Shown here in pieces: positions 28,043 to 38,464 of a DNA stretch of 64,000 bases. The stretch is from assembly GCA_026913215.1 (NCBI GenBank), contig JAPTYK010000001.1:186001-250000 (forward strand), in the 5' to 3' direction. This DNA is from Streptomyces diastatochromogenes. Lineage in GTDB: Bacteria > Actinomycetota > Actinomycetes > Streptomycetales > Streptomycetaceae. Positions within the stretch are counted from its first letter, which is position 1. Each line of letters opens with the position of its first letter. The notes below the pieces were generated by a model. The model had not been told where the DNA came from. It made no database searches and saw only the letters and a program-made list of their open reading frames with translations. Both the position numbers and the translations under genes were made by a program.

Positions 28043-29875
28043 CCCGTGCGGCCAGCAGCTCCTCGATGTGGGCGGCGAGGTCGCGCAGGCGCGGGTGGGC
28101 GTACACGGCCTTGACCGGGAGGGCCACGGACAGCTCGGCCCGCACGCGGGAGACGAGCTTGATGGCGAGCAGGGAGTGGCCGCCGAGCTTGAAGAAGTTG
28201 TCGTCCGGGCCGATCGACGCGGCGCCGAGGACCTGGGTCCACACGCGGGCGATCAGCTCCTCCGCACGGCCGTTCAGCCCCTCGGTGCCGGCTTCCGGTG
28301 CCTCCGCGTCCGCCGCCGGGGTTTCGAGCCGGGTGGGCAGCGCGGACCGGTCGAGCTTGCCGCTGGGCGTCGTGGCGAACCGCTCCACCGCCACGTACGC
28401 GCTCGGCACCATGTAGGCGGGCAGGCCGTCCGCCAGCGCGGCGCGCAGGGCGGTGGCGTCCCCGCCGCGGTGGTAGGCGATCAGGCAGGCGGTGCCGCCC
28501 GCGTCCTCGCCGAGGATCACGGCGGCCTCGGCGACGCCGTCCACCCGGGTGAGGGCGGCCTCGATCTCCGGGAGTTCGATGCGGTGTCCGCGCAGCTTGA
28601 CCTGGCCGTCGGCGCGGCCGAGGTAGACGAGCCGGCCGTCGGGCAGGAGCGGCAGCGGTCTCCGGTGCGGTACATGCGGCCGCCGGGGCGCCGTCCTCCC
28701 GGCGATGTCGGCGACGAAGCGTTCCGCCGTCAGTCCGGGGCGGCGCCGGTAGCCGCGGCCCACGCGCGGGCCCGCGAGGTACAGCTCGCCGGACTCGCCC
28801 GGCCCGACCGGGGCGAGCTTCTCGTCGAGCAGGCGCATCCGCAGCCCCGGCAGCACGGCGCCGATGTGCGGCTCCCCCGGCGCGTCGATCCGGCCGGCGG
28901 TGGCGTCGACGGTGCACTCGGTCGGGCCGTACACGTTGAGCGCGTTCAGCAGTCCGCTCCGGTGGGCGGCCACGAACCGGTCCCACAGGGCCGGGCTGAT
29001 CGCCTCGCCGCCGACGAGGAGGGTCAGCGGACGCGGGCCGCCGTCCTCGGTGAGCAGGTCGAGGAGCGGGTCGGCGTGCGAGGGGGTGATGTCCAGGTCG
29101 GTGAGGGCGTGCTCGTCGACGAAGGCGGCGAGCAGCGACGGGTCGCGGCGGGTCTCCTCGTCGATCATGACGAGGGTGTCGCCCCGGCAGAGCCGGGTCC
29201 ACTGCTGCACGGAGGCGTCGAACGACGGCGAGGCGTTCCAGCCGACCCGGCGGCCCTCGCCGGTGGCGGCGCCCGCCTCCTCCAGCTCCTGGAGCAGCAG
29301 GGAGGCGGCGGCGCGGCCGATCTCCACGCCCTTGGGGCGGCCGGTGGAGCCGGAGGTGTAGATGACGTACGCGAGCGTGTCCCCGGTGACCGGGACGGGC
29401 GTGTACGCGGCCGGGGCGCCGTCCGGGGCGGCCGTCAGCTCGGCGGCGGTCACGGCGCGGGCGCCGGGGCCGGGAGCCCTCCGTGCCGTCCACGACCACC
29501 AGGTCGGCGCCGGAGTCCTCGACGAGGTAGCGGCGGCGGTCGGCGGGCAGCGCCGGGTCGACCGGCAGGTAGGCGGCGCCGGCGGTGAGGGTGCCGATGA
29601 TCGCGGTGACCAGGGCGGCGCCCGGGGCAGGCAGAGCGCCACGACGCTCTCCGGGCCGACGCCGAGGGCGCCGAGCCGGGCGGCGAACGCACCGGCACGG
29701 GCCCGCAGCTCGTCGAAGGTGAGGAGTTCGTCGCCGGCGACGACGGCGATGCGGCCGCCCGGGGCGGTCGCGAGCCGGGCGAGAGGTCGGCCGCGCCGGT
29801 ACCGGCGGCGGCGCGGGCCTCGGTGGCGGAGGCCGCCGGGGTGGCGGTGGGGCGCTCGGGGAGGACGGCGGTCAT
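28035..29875 (-). CDS. NRPS-B: free-standing A-T didomain, glutamine-like code
   Basis: An adenylation-carrier protein of about 610 residues. The A domain contains [54 protein letters not shown] and SGKLDRSAL. The T domain contains DNFFKLGGHSLLAIKL with the phosphopantetheine Ser. Specificity residues read by alignment are D-A-Q-D-L-G-V-V-D plus the invariant Lys, which is the published code for glutamine (Glu codes differ mainly by Lys at the third position). Four frame changes interrupt the N-terminal half. It has no C domain, lies between the hydroxylase gene and the A-less NRPS-C, and so probably supplies a (hydroxylated) Gln unit in trans, possibly more than once. The substrate call is an inference from the code. 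Confidence 0.85.
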
Positions 29876-29883
29876 GGCGGGGC

Positions 29884-30917
29884 TCACCTTCCGTACAGGG
29901 TGGTGGAGGGGCGGTGGTCGGGGCACAGTCGGACAGCCGTACCGGCTCGCCCATGGCGACGACGATCTTCCGGTCGCCGGTGTACGACTCCCGGCCGTGC
30001 GCGCAGAGGATGTTGTCGACGAGCATCAGGTCGCCGACCTGCCAGCTCTCCCGCAGGGTGACCGCCTGGTAGACGTCGTTGACGGCGTCCACCTCGGCGT
30101 CGGTGAGGGCGGTGCCGTCGCCCACGCGGGTGTCGAAGGGCAGGCCGTCCTCGCCGAACGTCTCGGTGAGGACCTCGCGGACGTCCTCGTCGAGGCTGCG
30201 GGCGTTCCAGAACGCGAAGTGGTTGAACCAGGACCGCTCGCCCGTCACCGGGTGCGTGATGATCGCGGAGCGGCGCTGCCGGGTGCGCAGCGTGTCCTCG
30301 TCGAGCCACTCGTAGCCGATCGCGTGGGCGTCGCAGTACTCCTCGGCGCCCGCGGGCTCCTCCGACGAGAAGGCCTTGCGCCAGGGCATGCCCGCCAGGT
30401 CGGAGTAGTTGCGCACCAGGAGCCAGCCGGCCTCGGCGAACCGGTCGACCAGGTCCTGCGGCAGCATCGCGAGGGCCTTGCGCATGTCGCCGACGGTGGT
30501 CGCGCCGCCCGTCTCGGGGGCGGTGAGGCAGCCGAAGAGCAGCACGCCGGGGAAGTCCAGGGTGTAGCTGTTCTCGTTGTGCAGGCGGATCGCCTGGGCG
30601 GCCGGGAGGTCCGTGGAGGAGAAGACCCCTTCGCCGAAGTCGCTGCGGGGGGTGGCCTTCTCCTTGTACCCGGCGCGCTGGGCGATCAGCGCGTCCCGCG
30701 CCTCGGCGAACGTCTCCGTGTCCGTCACCGGGAGGCCGCGGAGCATGACCGCGCCGGAGCGGTGCAGTTCGGCCTGGATGGCGGGCAGCTGCGCGGACAG
30801 CCAGGCGGTGGCCTCCGCCATCGTGTCGAAGGCGGGCGTCCGGACGACGGCGGGCTTGCCGGGCTCCCGGACGACGTCGATGCCGGCGGTGACCGGGCTC
30901 TGGGCGTACGTGGTCAT
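29884..30917 (-). CDS. TauD/SyrP-like Fe(II)/2-oxoglutarate amino acid hydroxylase
   Basis: A 340-residue non-haem iron dioxygenase of the TauD/SyrP type. The N-terminus carries SGAVMLRGLPV, then the iron-binding HNE (H113, E115) in RLHNENSYTLDFPG, and the distal His in DNILCAHGRESYTGDRK (H307), with Arg residues nearby for 2-oxoglutarate. This arrangement is that of NRPS-associated beta-hydroxylases acting on carrier-bound amino acids (SyrP on Asp). One frame change near 29935 gives the natural end. It directly precedes NRPS-B, so the likely substrate is the amino acid on that T domain, which would give 3-hydroxyglutamine if the code is right; Asp on another module is the alternative. GAGGAGAG precedes the ATG. 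Confidence 0.87.
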
Positions 30918-30969
30918 GACGGGTGCTCTCCTCGGATCAGGTGACAGGGGCGGGGGGTTCAGGGGTTGT

Positions 30970-31755
30970 TCAGGCGTTGCTGGGGGCGGAGGCGTACAGG
31001 GTCTCCAGGACCGGGTTCAGGCGGGCGAAGAAGCCGGGCAGGTCCTGCTGGAAGTAGAAGTGGTCACCGGTCAGCACCTGCGGCACGACCTCGTTCCCGG
31101 CCACCAGGGACCAGCCGTCGAGCATGTCGACCGGCACGATCGGGTCGGCGTCCCCGCCGAACACCGCGACCGGGCAGTCGAGCCGTACGGCCGGGGCGGT
31201 GCACCGGTAGGCGTCGTCGATGGCGAAGTCGGCGCGGATCGACGGCAGCACGATCTCGCGGAGCTCCTCGTCGTCGAGGATGCCGTCGTCCGTGCCGCCG
31301 CGCTCCTTGATCGCCGCGACCAGCTCGTCGTCGTCCAGCCGCTCCGGGTGCACCGGGCACTGGTTGGGCAGCACCGGCGCCCGGCACGCGGAGGCGATCA
31401 GGCCCTGCGGGGTGCGGCCGACGGCCTGGAGGGCGCGGGTCACCTCGAACGCCACCAGGGAACCCATGCTGTGCCCGAGCACCACCAGGGCACCGGTGTC
31501 CGCCGGAAGGGCGTCCACCACCGGCAGCGCCAGATCGTCGACGGACTCCGGCAGGTCCTCGCTGAACCGGGCGCCCCGGCCCGGGTACTGGCCGATGAGC
31601 AGCCGCACATCGGCCGGAAGGTGCTCCCGCCAGGCGCTGTACGCGTGCGCGTTGCCTCCGGCGTGCGGCAGCACGAGCAGCGACAGGCGGTGCGGCAGGT
31701 CGCCGGGCAGGTCCCAGACGACGTCCTCGGGGGCGGGGGTCGGAGAGGCGTTCAT
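30970..31755 (-). CDS. type II thioesterase
   Basis: A 261-residue alpha/beta hydrolase in one intact frame: LLVLPHAGGNAHAY at the start, GHSMGSLVAFEV as the nucleophile elbow, CRAPVLPNQ, FGGDADPIV with the acid residue and GDHFYFQQ with the catalytic His. This is the standard type II (editing) thioesterase of NRPS/PKS loci. It removes mis-primed or stalled acyl groups from carrier domains. It lies between NRPS-A and the hydroxylase in the same operon. Confidence 0.92.
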   Translation of the reverse strand: MNASPTPAPEDVVWDLPGDLPHRLSLLVLPHAGGNAHAYSAWREHLPADVRLLIGQYPGRGARFSEDLPESVDDLALPVVDALPADTGALVVLGHSMGSLVAFEVTRALQAVGRTPQGLIASACRAPVLPNQCPVHPERLDDDELVAAIKERGGTDDGILDDEELREIVLPSIRADFAIDDAYRCTAPAVRLDCPVAVFGGDADPIVPVDMLDGWSLVAGNEVVPQVLTGDHFYFQQDLPGFFARLNPVLETLYASAPSNA

Positions 31756-31785
31756 GAGCTGATCCGTTCTGTCGCGGTCATGAGG

Positions 31786-31860
31786 GAGACGGTGATCGTG
31801 GAAACGGTGATCGTGGAGACCGTGGTCGTGGAGACCGTGGTCGTGGAGACCGTGGTCGTG
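31786..31860. repeat. five 15-base tandem repeats
   Basis: Five consecutive 15-base units of the form GAGACCGTGGTCGTG fill almost the whole gap between the NRPS-A stop (31863) and the TEII start (31755). The first two units differ slightly (GGTGATC for CGTGGTC; the second also GAAAC); the last three are identical. No function is evident; slippage-generated repeat. Confidence 0.8.
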
Positions 31861-31862
31861 GG

Positions 31863-34800
31863 TTAGCTGGTGCGGCGGCGGAGGGCGGGACGGGCCTTCC
31901 TCGCCGGCGCGGCCTTCAGCGATTCGATGTGCTCGGCGAGCCGGGCGGGGTGGGGTGCTGGAAGACGTCCCGGATGGTGAGCCGGACGTCGAGGGCGGCG
32001 GCGATGTGGTTCGTCAGCCGGGCTCCCAGGAGGGAATGGCCGCCGTGGTGGAAGAAGTCGTCGTCGATGGTGAGATCGGCGGTGGTGTCGAGGGTGCGGG
32101 CGAAGAGGCCCACGAGGGTCTCCTCCAGCGGCGTGCGCGGGGCCCGCCCGAGGGAGGCGACGGCGGCCGGCTCGGGCAGGGCGCGCTTGTCGACCTTCCC
32201 GTTGGGGGTCAGCGGCAGCCGCTCCAGGGTCACGAGGTACGTGGGGACGAGGTGCTCGGGCAGCCGGTCGGCGACGTGCCGCCGGATCTCGTCGGAGTCC
32301 GTGTCCCCGTCGGTGACGACGTAGGCGGCGAGCTGCTCGTGGTGGACGGTGACGACGGCCTGAGTGACGGCGGGGTGGGTCAGGAGCGCCATCTCGGTCT
32401 CGCCGGGTTCGACGCGGAATCCACGGATCTTGATCTGGTCGTCGGCCCGGCCGTCGTAGTGCAGCCGACCGTCCCGGTCGAAGTGGGCCAGGTCTCCCGT
32501 CCGGTAGAGCCTGTCACCGGTCGTCGTGAAGGGGTTGGGTACGAAGCGGGTGGAGGTCAGATCCGACCGGCCCAGATACCCGTGGGCAAGGCCATCGCCC
32601 GCGAGATACAGCTCGCCGGTCACGCCCGGCGGGCACAGGTTCAGATGAGCGTCCAGGACGTAGCCGGCCTTGTTCACCAGCGGCGTCCCGACCGGAATCA
32701 CCGCGTCACCCGGCTCGACCGTGTACGTGGTCGTGAAACCCATCGACTCGGCCGGACCGTAACCGTTGACGACCCTGATCCCGGGCTTGAGCTCCTGAAG
32801 CTTCCGCACATGCGCCGGAGAAGCCGCCTCACCACCCGTGAAGGCAACGGTGACCGTCTCGAAAGCCTCCGGATGCTCATCCACCAGGAAGTTGAACAGA
32901 CTCGCCGACAGCTGAAGCATCGTCACCCCGTGCTTACGGGACAACTCCCCGATCAGCACCGGCTCCGGCCGCTGACCCGGCTGCAACACCGTCACCCCGC
33001 CATGCAGCAACGCACCCCAGAACTCCAGGCTGAACGCATCCCACGACACCGGCGAGCACTGCAAAAACACCTCACCCGGACCAAACCGGCCATACGACTG
33101 ACCACTCACCGTCGACACCAGATTCCGGTGCGACGACAGGATCGCCTTCGGCCGACCCGTCGAACCGGACGTGAACATCAGGCAGGCCACGTCATCGGCG
33201 CACAGCTCCGTGCCCAGGTTGTCCGCGCTGAGCTCGGCCAGTTGCCGGGGGAGCAGGCGGCCGTGTCCCAGGGCCCGGTCAGTCGTGCGGCGAGGCGGGG
33301 TTCGCTGACCAGGATGCCGATGCCGGCGTCGGTCGCGGCCGAGCGCAGCCGCTCGTCCGGGAAGTCGGGGTCGAGGAGCGTGTAGCCCGCTCCGGTCTTG
33401 ACGACTCCGATCAGCGCCGCCGCGAACTCGACTCCGCGCGACCACAGGACTCCGGCCATGTCGCCGCGTCCGAGGCCGCGGAGCGCAGGTGGCGGGCCCA
33501 GCGGTTGGCGGCGGCGTTCAGCTCCGCGTACGTCACCTCGCCCGCCTCGTCGATGAGGGCGACCGCGTCGGGGAACCGTGCGGCCCGCTCCTCGAACCGC
33601 TCCACCAGCGTCGTGTCCACCGCGTCCGCCACCGGACCGGCCCACCGGCCCGTGAGCAGCTCGCGCTCCGCCGCCGACAGCACGTCCAGGCGCGACAGTC
33701 GCAACCCCGGCTCGTCCAGGGCCTGGGTCAGCACCTCGCCGAGGGCCGCCGTCATCCGCCGTATCGTGACCTCGTCGAACAGCTCGGCCGCGAAGAGGAC
33801 GGTCGCCCGCAGTTCCTTCTCGTCCTCGGAGCGGAGGAAGAACTCCAGGTCGAACTTGGCGGATCCGTTGGAGAACTTCTCCACCGGGCCGGTGCCGACC
33901 TCGCCCAGCGCGAAGGCGGGGCCGCTGTCGGTCTCCAGTCCGAGGCTGATCTGGAAGAGGGGGTGGCGCGAGAGGCTCCGGGCCGGGTTGACCGCTTCGA
34001 GGACCAGGTCGAACGGCACTTCCTGATGGGCGAAAGCATCCAGATCCGCCGTGCGCACCCGTCCCAGCAGCTCGCGGAAACTCGGGTCACCGGCACTGTT
34101 CGTCCGCAGCACCAGCGTGTTCACGAAGAACCCGACCAGCTCCTGCAACGACCGCTCGCCACGGCCCGCCACCGGCGTGCCGATCGCCAGATCCGACCCC
34201 GCGCCCAGACGGGTCAGCGCCGCGACCAGCGCCGCGTGCACCACCATGAACGGCGTGCACCCCTCCGCCCGTGCGAACGCCGTCACGCGCTCGAAGAGGT
34301 CCTCGCCCAACCCGACCTCGACCTGACCGCCCCGGTGCGAGGCCCTGGCCGGCCTGGGACGGTCCAGGTTCAGCCCGTGCCCCTCCGGCAGGCCCTCCAG
34401 CGCCCCGCGCCAGAAGCCCAGTTCCCGGCCGAGCACGCTCTCCGAGTCGTCCGCCGAACCCAACACCCGCCGCTGCCAGGCCGCGTAGTCCGCGTACTGC
34501 ACGGTCAGCGGCTCCAGGACCGAGCCCTCGGCCCCGGCGATCCGGGCCTCGTAGGCCCGCTGGAGGTCGGCGAAGAAGACACCGTTCGACAGGCCGTCCG
34601 TCGCGATGTGGTGCACCACCAGCGACAGCACCACCGAACCGTCACCCAGCTCGAAGGCCACCGCCCGCAGCGGAAGCTCCACCGCCAGGTCGAAGGCCCG
34701 GCCCGCCACCGCGGCCAGCTCCCCGTCCAGCGCACCGGCGTCGGTCCGGCGCCAGTCCAGCGACACCCGGGCCCGCTCGGGCGGCAGGACCCGCTGGTGG

Positions 34801-37800
34801 GGCTCGCTCTCCACCGTTTCGAACAGCGTCCGCAGCGGAGCGTGCCGCTCCACCACGTCGCTCAGCGCCGACTCCAGCGCCGCGCAGTCCGGCGCGGTCC
34901 GCAGGCGTACGGCCATCGGCACGTTGTAGGCCGCGCTGTCCCCTCCAGCTGGGCCAGCAGCCACAGCCGGCGCTGGGCGAAGGACGCCGGGGCCGTGTCT
35001 CCGGCCCCCTCCCCCGCGACGAGCGGCGGGACCGCCCGTACGGACCCGCGCTGTTCACCAAGCAGCTCCGCGAGCCTCGCCACCGTGGGGTGGCCGAACA
35101 CGTCCCGGATCGTGAGCCGTACCCCGAACGCCTCGGCGATGTGGTTCGTCAGCCGGGCCGCGAGCAGGGAGTGCCCGCCGAGGGCGAAGAAGCTGTCGTC
35201 GATGCCGACGGGTCCGTCGAGCTCCAGGGTTCGGCCGAACAGGGCGGCCAGGGTCTCCTCGCTCTCGTCGCGCGGAGCGCGGTTCGTGCCCAGGACCGTC
35301 GTCGGGGCCGGGAGTGCCCGCTTGTCGATCTTGCCGTTGGGGGTGACGGGCAGGCGGTCGAGCGGGGTCACGTAGGTGGGAACGAGGTGTTCGGGCAGCC
35401 GGTCGGCGACGTGCCGGCGGATCTCTTCGGGGTCCGCGGCTCCGTCCGTGACGACGACGTACGCGGCCAGTCGCTTCTCGTGGACGGTGACGACGGCCTG
35501 GGTGACGGCGGGGTGGGTCAGGAGCGCGGCCTCGGTCTCGCCGGGTTCGACGCGGAATCCACGGATCTTGATCTGGTCGTCGGCCCGGCCGTCGTAGTGC
35601 AGCCGACCGTCCCGGTCGAAGTGGGCCAGGTCCCCCGTCCGGTACATCCGGCCACCGGCCGCCGTACCGAAGGGGTTGGGTACGAAGCGGGTGGAGGTCA
35701 GGTCCGACCGGCCGAGGTATCCGTGGGCGAGGCCGTCACCGGCCAAGTACAGCTCGCCGGTCACGCCCGGCGGGCACAGGTTCAGATGGGCGTCCAGGAC
35801 GTAGCCGGCCTTGTTCACCAACGGCGTCCCGACCGGAATCACCGTGTCACCAGGCTCGACCGTGTACGTGGTCGTGAAACCCATCGACTCGGCCGGACCA
35901 TAACCGTTGACGACCCTGATCCCGGGCTTCAGCTCCTGAAGCTTCCGCACATGCACCGGAGAAGCCGCCTCACCACCCGTGAAGGCGACGGTGACCGTCT
36001 CGAAAGCCTCAGGGTGCTCATCCACCAGGAAGTTGAACAGACTCGCCGACAGCTGAAGCATCGTCACCCCGTGCTTACGGGACAACTCCCCGATCAGCAC
36101 CGGCTCCGGCCGCTGCCCCGGCTGCAACACCGTCACCCCGCCGTGCAACAGCGCACCCCAGAACTCCAGGCTGAACGCATCCCACGACACCGGCGAGCAC
36201 TGCAAAAACACCTCACCCGGACCAAACCGGCCATACGACTGACCACTCACCGTCGACACCAGGTTGCGGTGGGAGGACAGGATGCCCTTGGGTCGGCCCG
36301 TCGAGCCGGAGGTGAACATCAGGCAGGCGGGGTCGTCGGGGCCGAGTGGCAGGCCGAGGTTGCCGGGGTGGTGGGAGAGGAGTTCGCCGGGGGCTTCGGT
36401 GTGGGTGGCCCAGGGGCCTTCGACGCGTTCGGCGAGGAGCGGGCGGGTGACGAGGTGGCTGATGCCGGCGTCGGCGGCGGCCGAGCGCAGCCGGTCGTCG
36501 GGGAAGTCCGGGTCGAGGAGGACGTGGGCGGCGCCGGTCTTCAGGACGGCGAGGAGGGCGGTGGCGAAGCGGGTGCCGCGTTCGAGGAGGACGCCGGCCA
36601 TGTCGCCGCGTCCGAGGCCGCGGGAGCGCAGGTGGCGGGCCCAGCGGTTGGCGGCGGCGTTCAGCTCCGCGTACGTCACCTCGCCCGCCTCGTCGATGAG
36701 GGCGACCGCGTCGGGGAACCGTGCGGCCCGCTCCTCGAACCGCTCCACCAGCGTCGTGTCCACCGCGTCCGCCACCGGACCGGCCCACCGGCCCGTGAGC
36801 AGCTCGCGCTCCGCCGCCGACAGCACGTCCAGGTCGGTGACGCGGTGCTCCGTGGGCCGTTCGGCGGCGAGGACGGTGGTGAGGAAGGCGGCGAACCGGT
36901 CCTGGTGGGCGGCGACGGCCGTCACGTCGACGCCGTCGACGGGGGTGTCGAAGTCGATGCGCAGGCCGTTCGCGGCGCCCAGGTCGAGGACGGCGACGGC
37001 GAGGTCGTCGACCGGGCCGTTGCTCACGTTGTGGTTGACCGTCGGGTGGCCGCAGACGGTGAGTTCCGCGTGGAAGCCCATGATGTTGAGGACGGGGTGG
37101 CCAGTCTGCGGGCGCCGTCGATGACTCCGGCGTCGCGGCACAGGTCCTCGTACCGGGTCATCTGGTGGCGCAGGCCGTGCTTGACCTCGGCTCCCACCGA
37201 GCGGACCAGGGCGGCGAGCGTGTCCTCGGGCCGGACCTCGATCCTCAGCGGGACCACGTTCGAGGACATGCCCGGGGTGCTGCGGGCGAGTTTGGAGGTG
37301 CGGCCGGTCACCGGCAGGCCGATGACCAGCTCGGTCTGTCCGGTGACGCGGTGCAGGTAGACCGAGAACAGGGCCACGAGGAGGACGGACCAGGAGGCGC
37401 GTTCGCCGCGTGCGACCGCGCGGAGCCGGTCGGCGTCCGCCGGGGACACCCGTACGCTCCGCCGGGCGAAGGGCAGGCCGCCGTGCGCGGCCGCCGCCCG
37501 TCCGGTGCCGCGGACGAGGCCCGCGGGGCGTCCGGTGCTCCGGCAAGGTGCTCCCGCCAGGCGGCGCGCTCGGCGGCGGCCTCCTCGGAGCGCCGGTACG
37601 CGGCGTCCTCGGCGAGCAGTTCGGCCAGGCTTCCGAACGGGGAGGGCCCCCAGGGTTCGCCGGCGACGGCCCGCTCGTACAGCTCGACCAGCCGGGCCAG
37701 TGCCATCGACACGCCCATGCCGTCGACGACCAGGTGGTGGAAGCCGTAGAAGTAGAAGTACCTGTCCTCGGCGAGCTTGAACAGCGCGCAGCGGACGGGC

Positions 37801-38180
37801 GGCTGGTCGGTGAGGTCGAAAGGGGCGCAGATCAGCGCGTCGATCAGCCGCCAGGCCTCGCGCTCCGGGTCGTCCTCGGCGCTCACGTCGGTGAAGGGCA
37901 GGGTGCGCGAGCCGGCGTCGGGGTCGAGCAGCTGCCACACCTGCTCGCCGTCGTCCTCGAAGCGGTGGACGCGGAGGAAGTCCGCCTCCTCGACGAGCCG
38001 GCGCCAGGCGGCCGCCATCAGCTCCGGGTCCACGGGGCCGTTGATCTCGCGGCATTCGGCGACGTTGTACTTCATGCCGGTGGGGTCGAGGGCGTGCGCC
38101 GTCCAGATGTCACGCTGGGACACCGAGAGCGGCAACCGGACGGCAGCCGGAGCGGGTGCGACGGGCGTGTCGAACGGCAT
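31863..38180 (-). CDS. NRPS-A: C-A-T-C-A-T synthetase with duplicated A domains
   Basis: A 6.3-kb gene (about 2100 residues) with a few frame changes. Domains: a first C domain of EntF-like starter type (LPLSVSQRDIWTAHAL, FHHLVVDGMG, GHPVLNIMGF; about 38160-36840); A ([38 protein letters not shown]; about 36790-35300); T ([16 protein letters not shown], about 35170); C (HHIATDGLSN, about 35000-33700); A (about 33640-32150); T (FFHHGGHSLLGARLTN, about 32040). Both A domains give the same specificity residues (D-A-L-Q-F-G-G-G-F), so they should load the same amino acid; I do not recognise the code. The unusual SWDAF replaces the common FDAS. AGGAG precedes the ATG at 38180. It is the first gene of the NRPS operon and begins with a C domain, so an acyl or aminoacyl starter from elsewhere is implied. 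Confidence 0.88.
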
Positions 38181-38464
38181 GAGGGGCTCCTGTGAAGTCA
38201 CGACGGAGGAGGACGGAGAGAGGGGGACCCGGGCGGGGCAGTCGCCATACAACCCGTGGGCCGGGGCCGGGAGCGGCAGTTGATCCGGCGGTACGGGAGC
38301 GGTTCGGCGGTGGGGCGGCAGTCGGGGGCACAGTTCCGGCAGTCGGCGGCAGCGGCTACCGGCGGGCGGGGGCACGGTTCGGCGGTCGACGGCAGCGGTT
38401 CCGGCGGGCGGGGGCACGGTTCCGGCGGTTGACGGCAGCGGTTCCGGCGGGCGTACGGGGCCGC
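38181..38464. promoter_or_regulatory. NRPS operon upstream region with 43-base tandem repeats
   Basis: The 284 bases between NRPS-A and the XRE-ATPase gene upstream contain two full 43-base tandem units (38348-38390 and 38391-38433) and a partial third (38434-38453), each starting GGCAGCGG. More degenerate copies occur back to about 38300. The NRPS promoter must lie here or be shared with the upstream gene. I cannot identify a convincing -35/-10 pair. Confidence 0.55.

Noticed and set aside
14971..31866. Long open frames on the plus strand across the NRPS region, including Val/Gly-rich translations
   Set aside because: They are antisense shadows of GC-biased NRPS genes. The minus strand carries all core NRPS motifs and ribosome-binding sites.
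31786..31866. Val/Glu/Thr repeat peptide encoded by the 15-base repeats
   Set aside because: It is only the tail of an antisense open frame; the repeats are non-coding spacer between NRPS-A and TEII.
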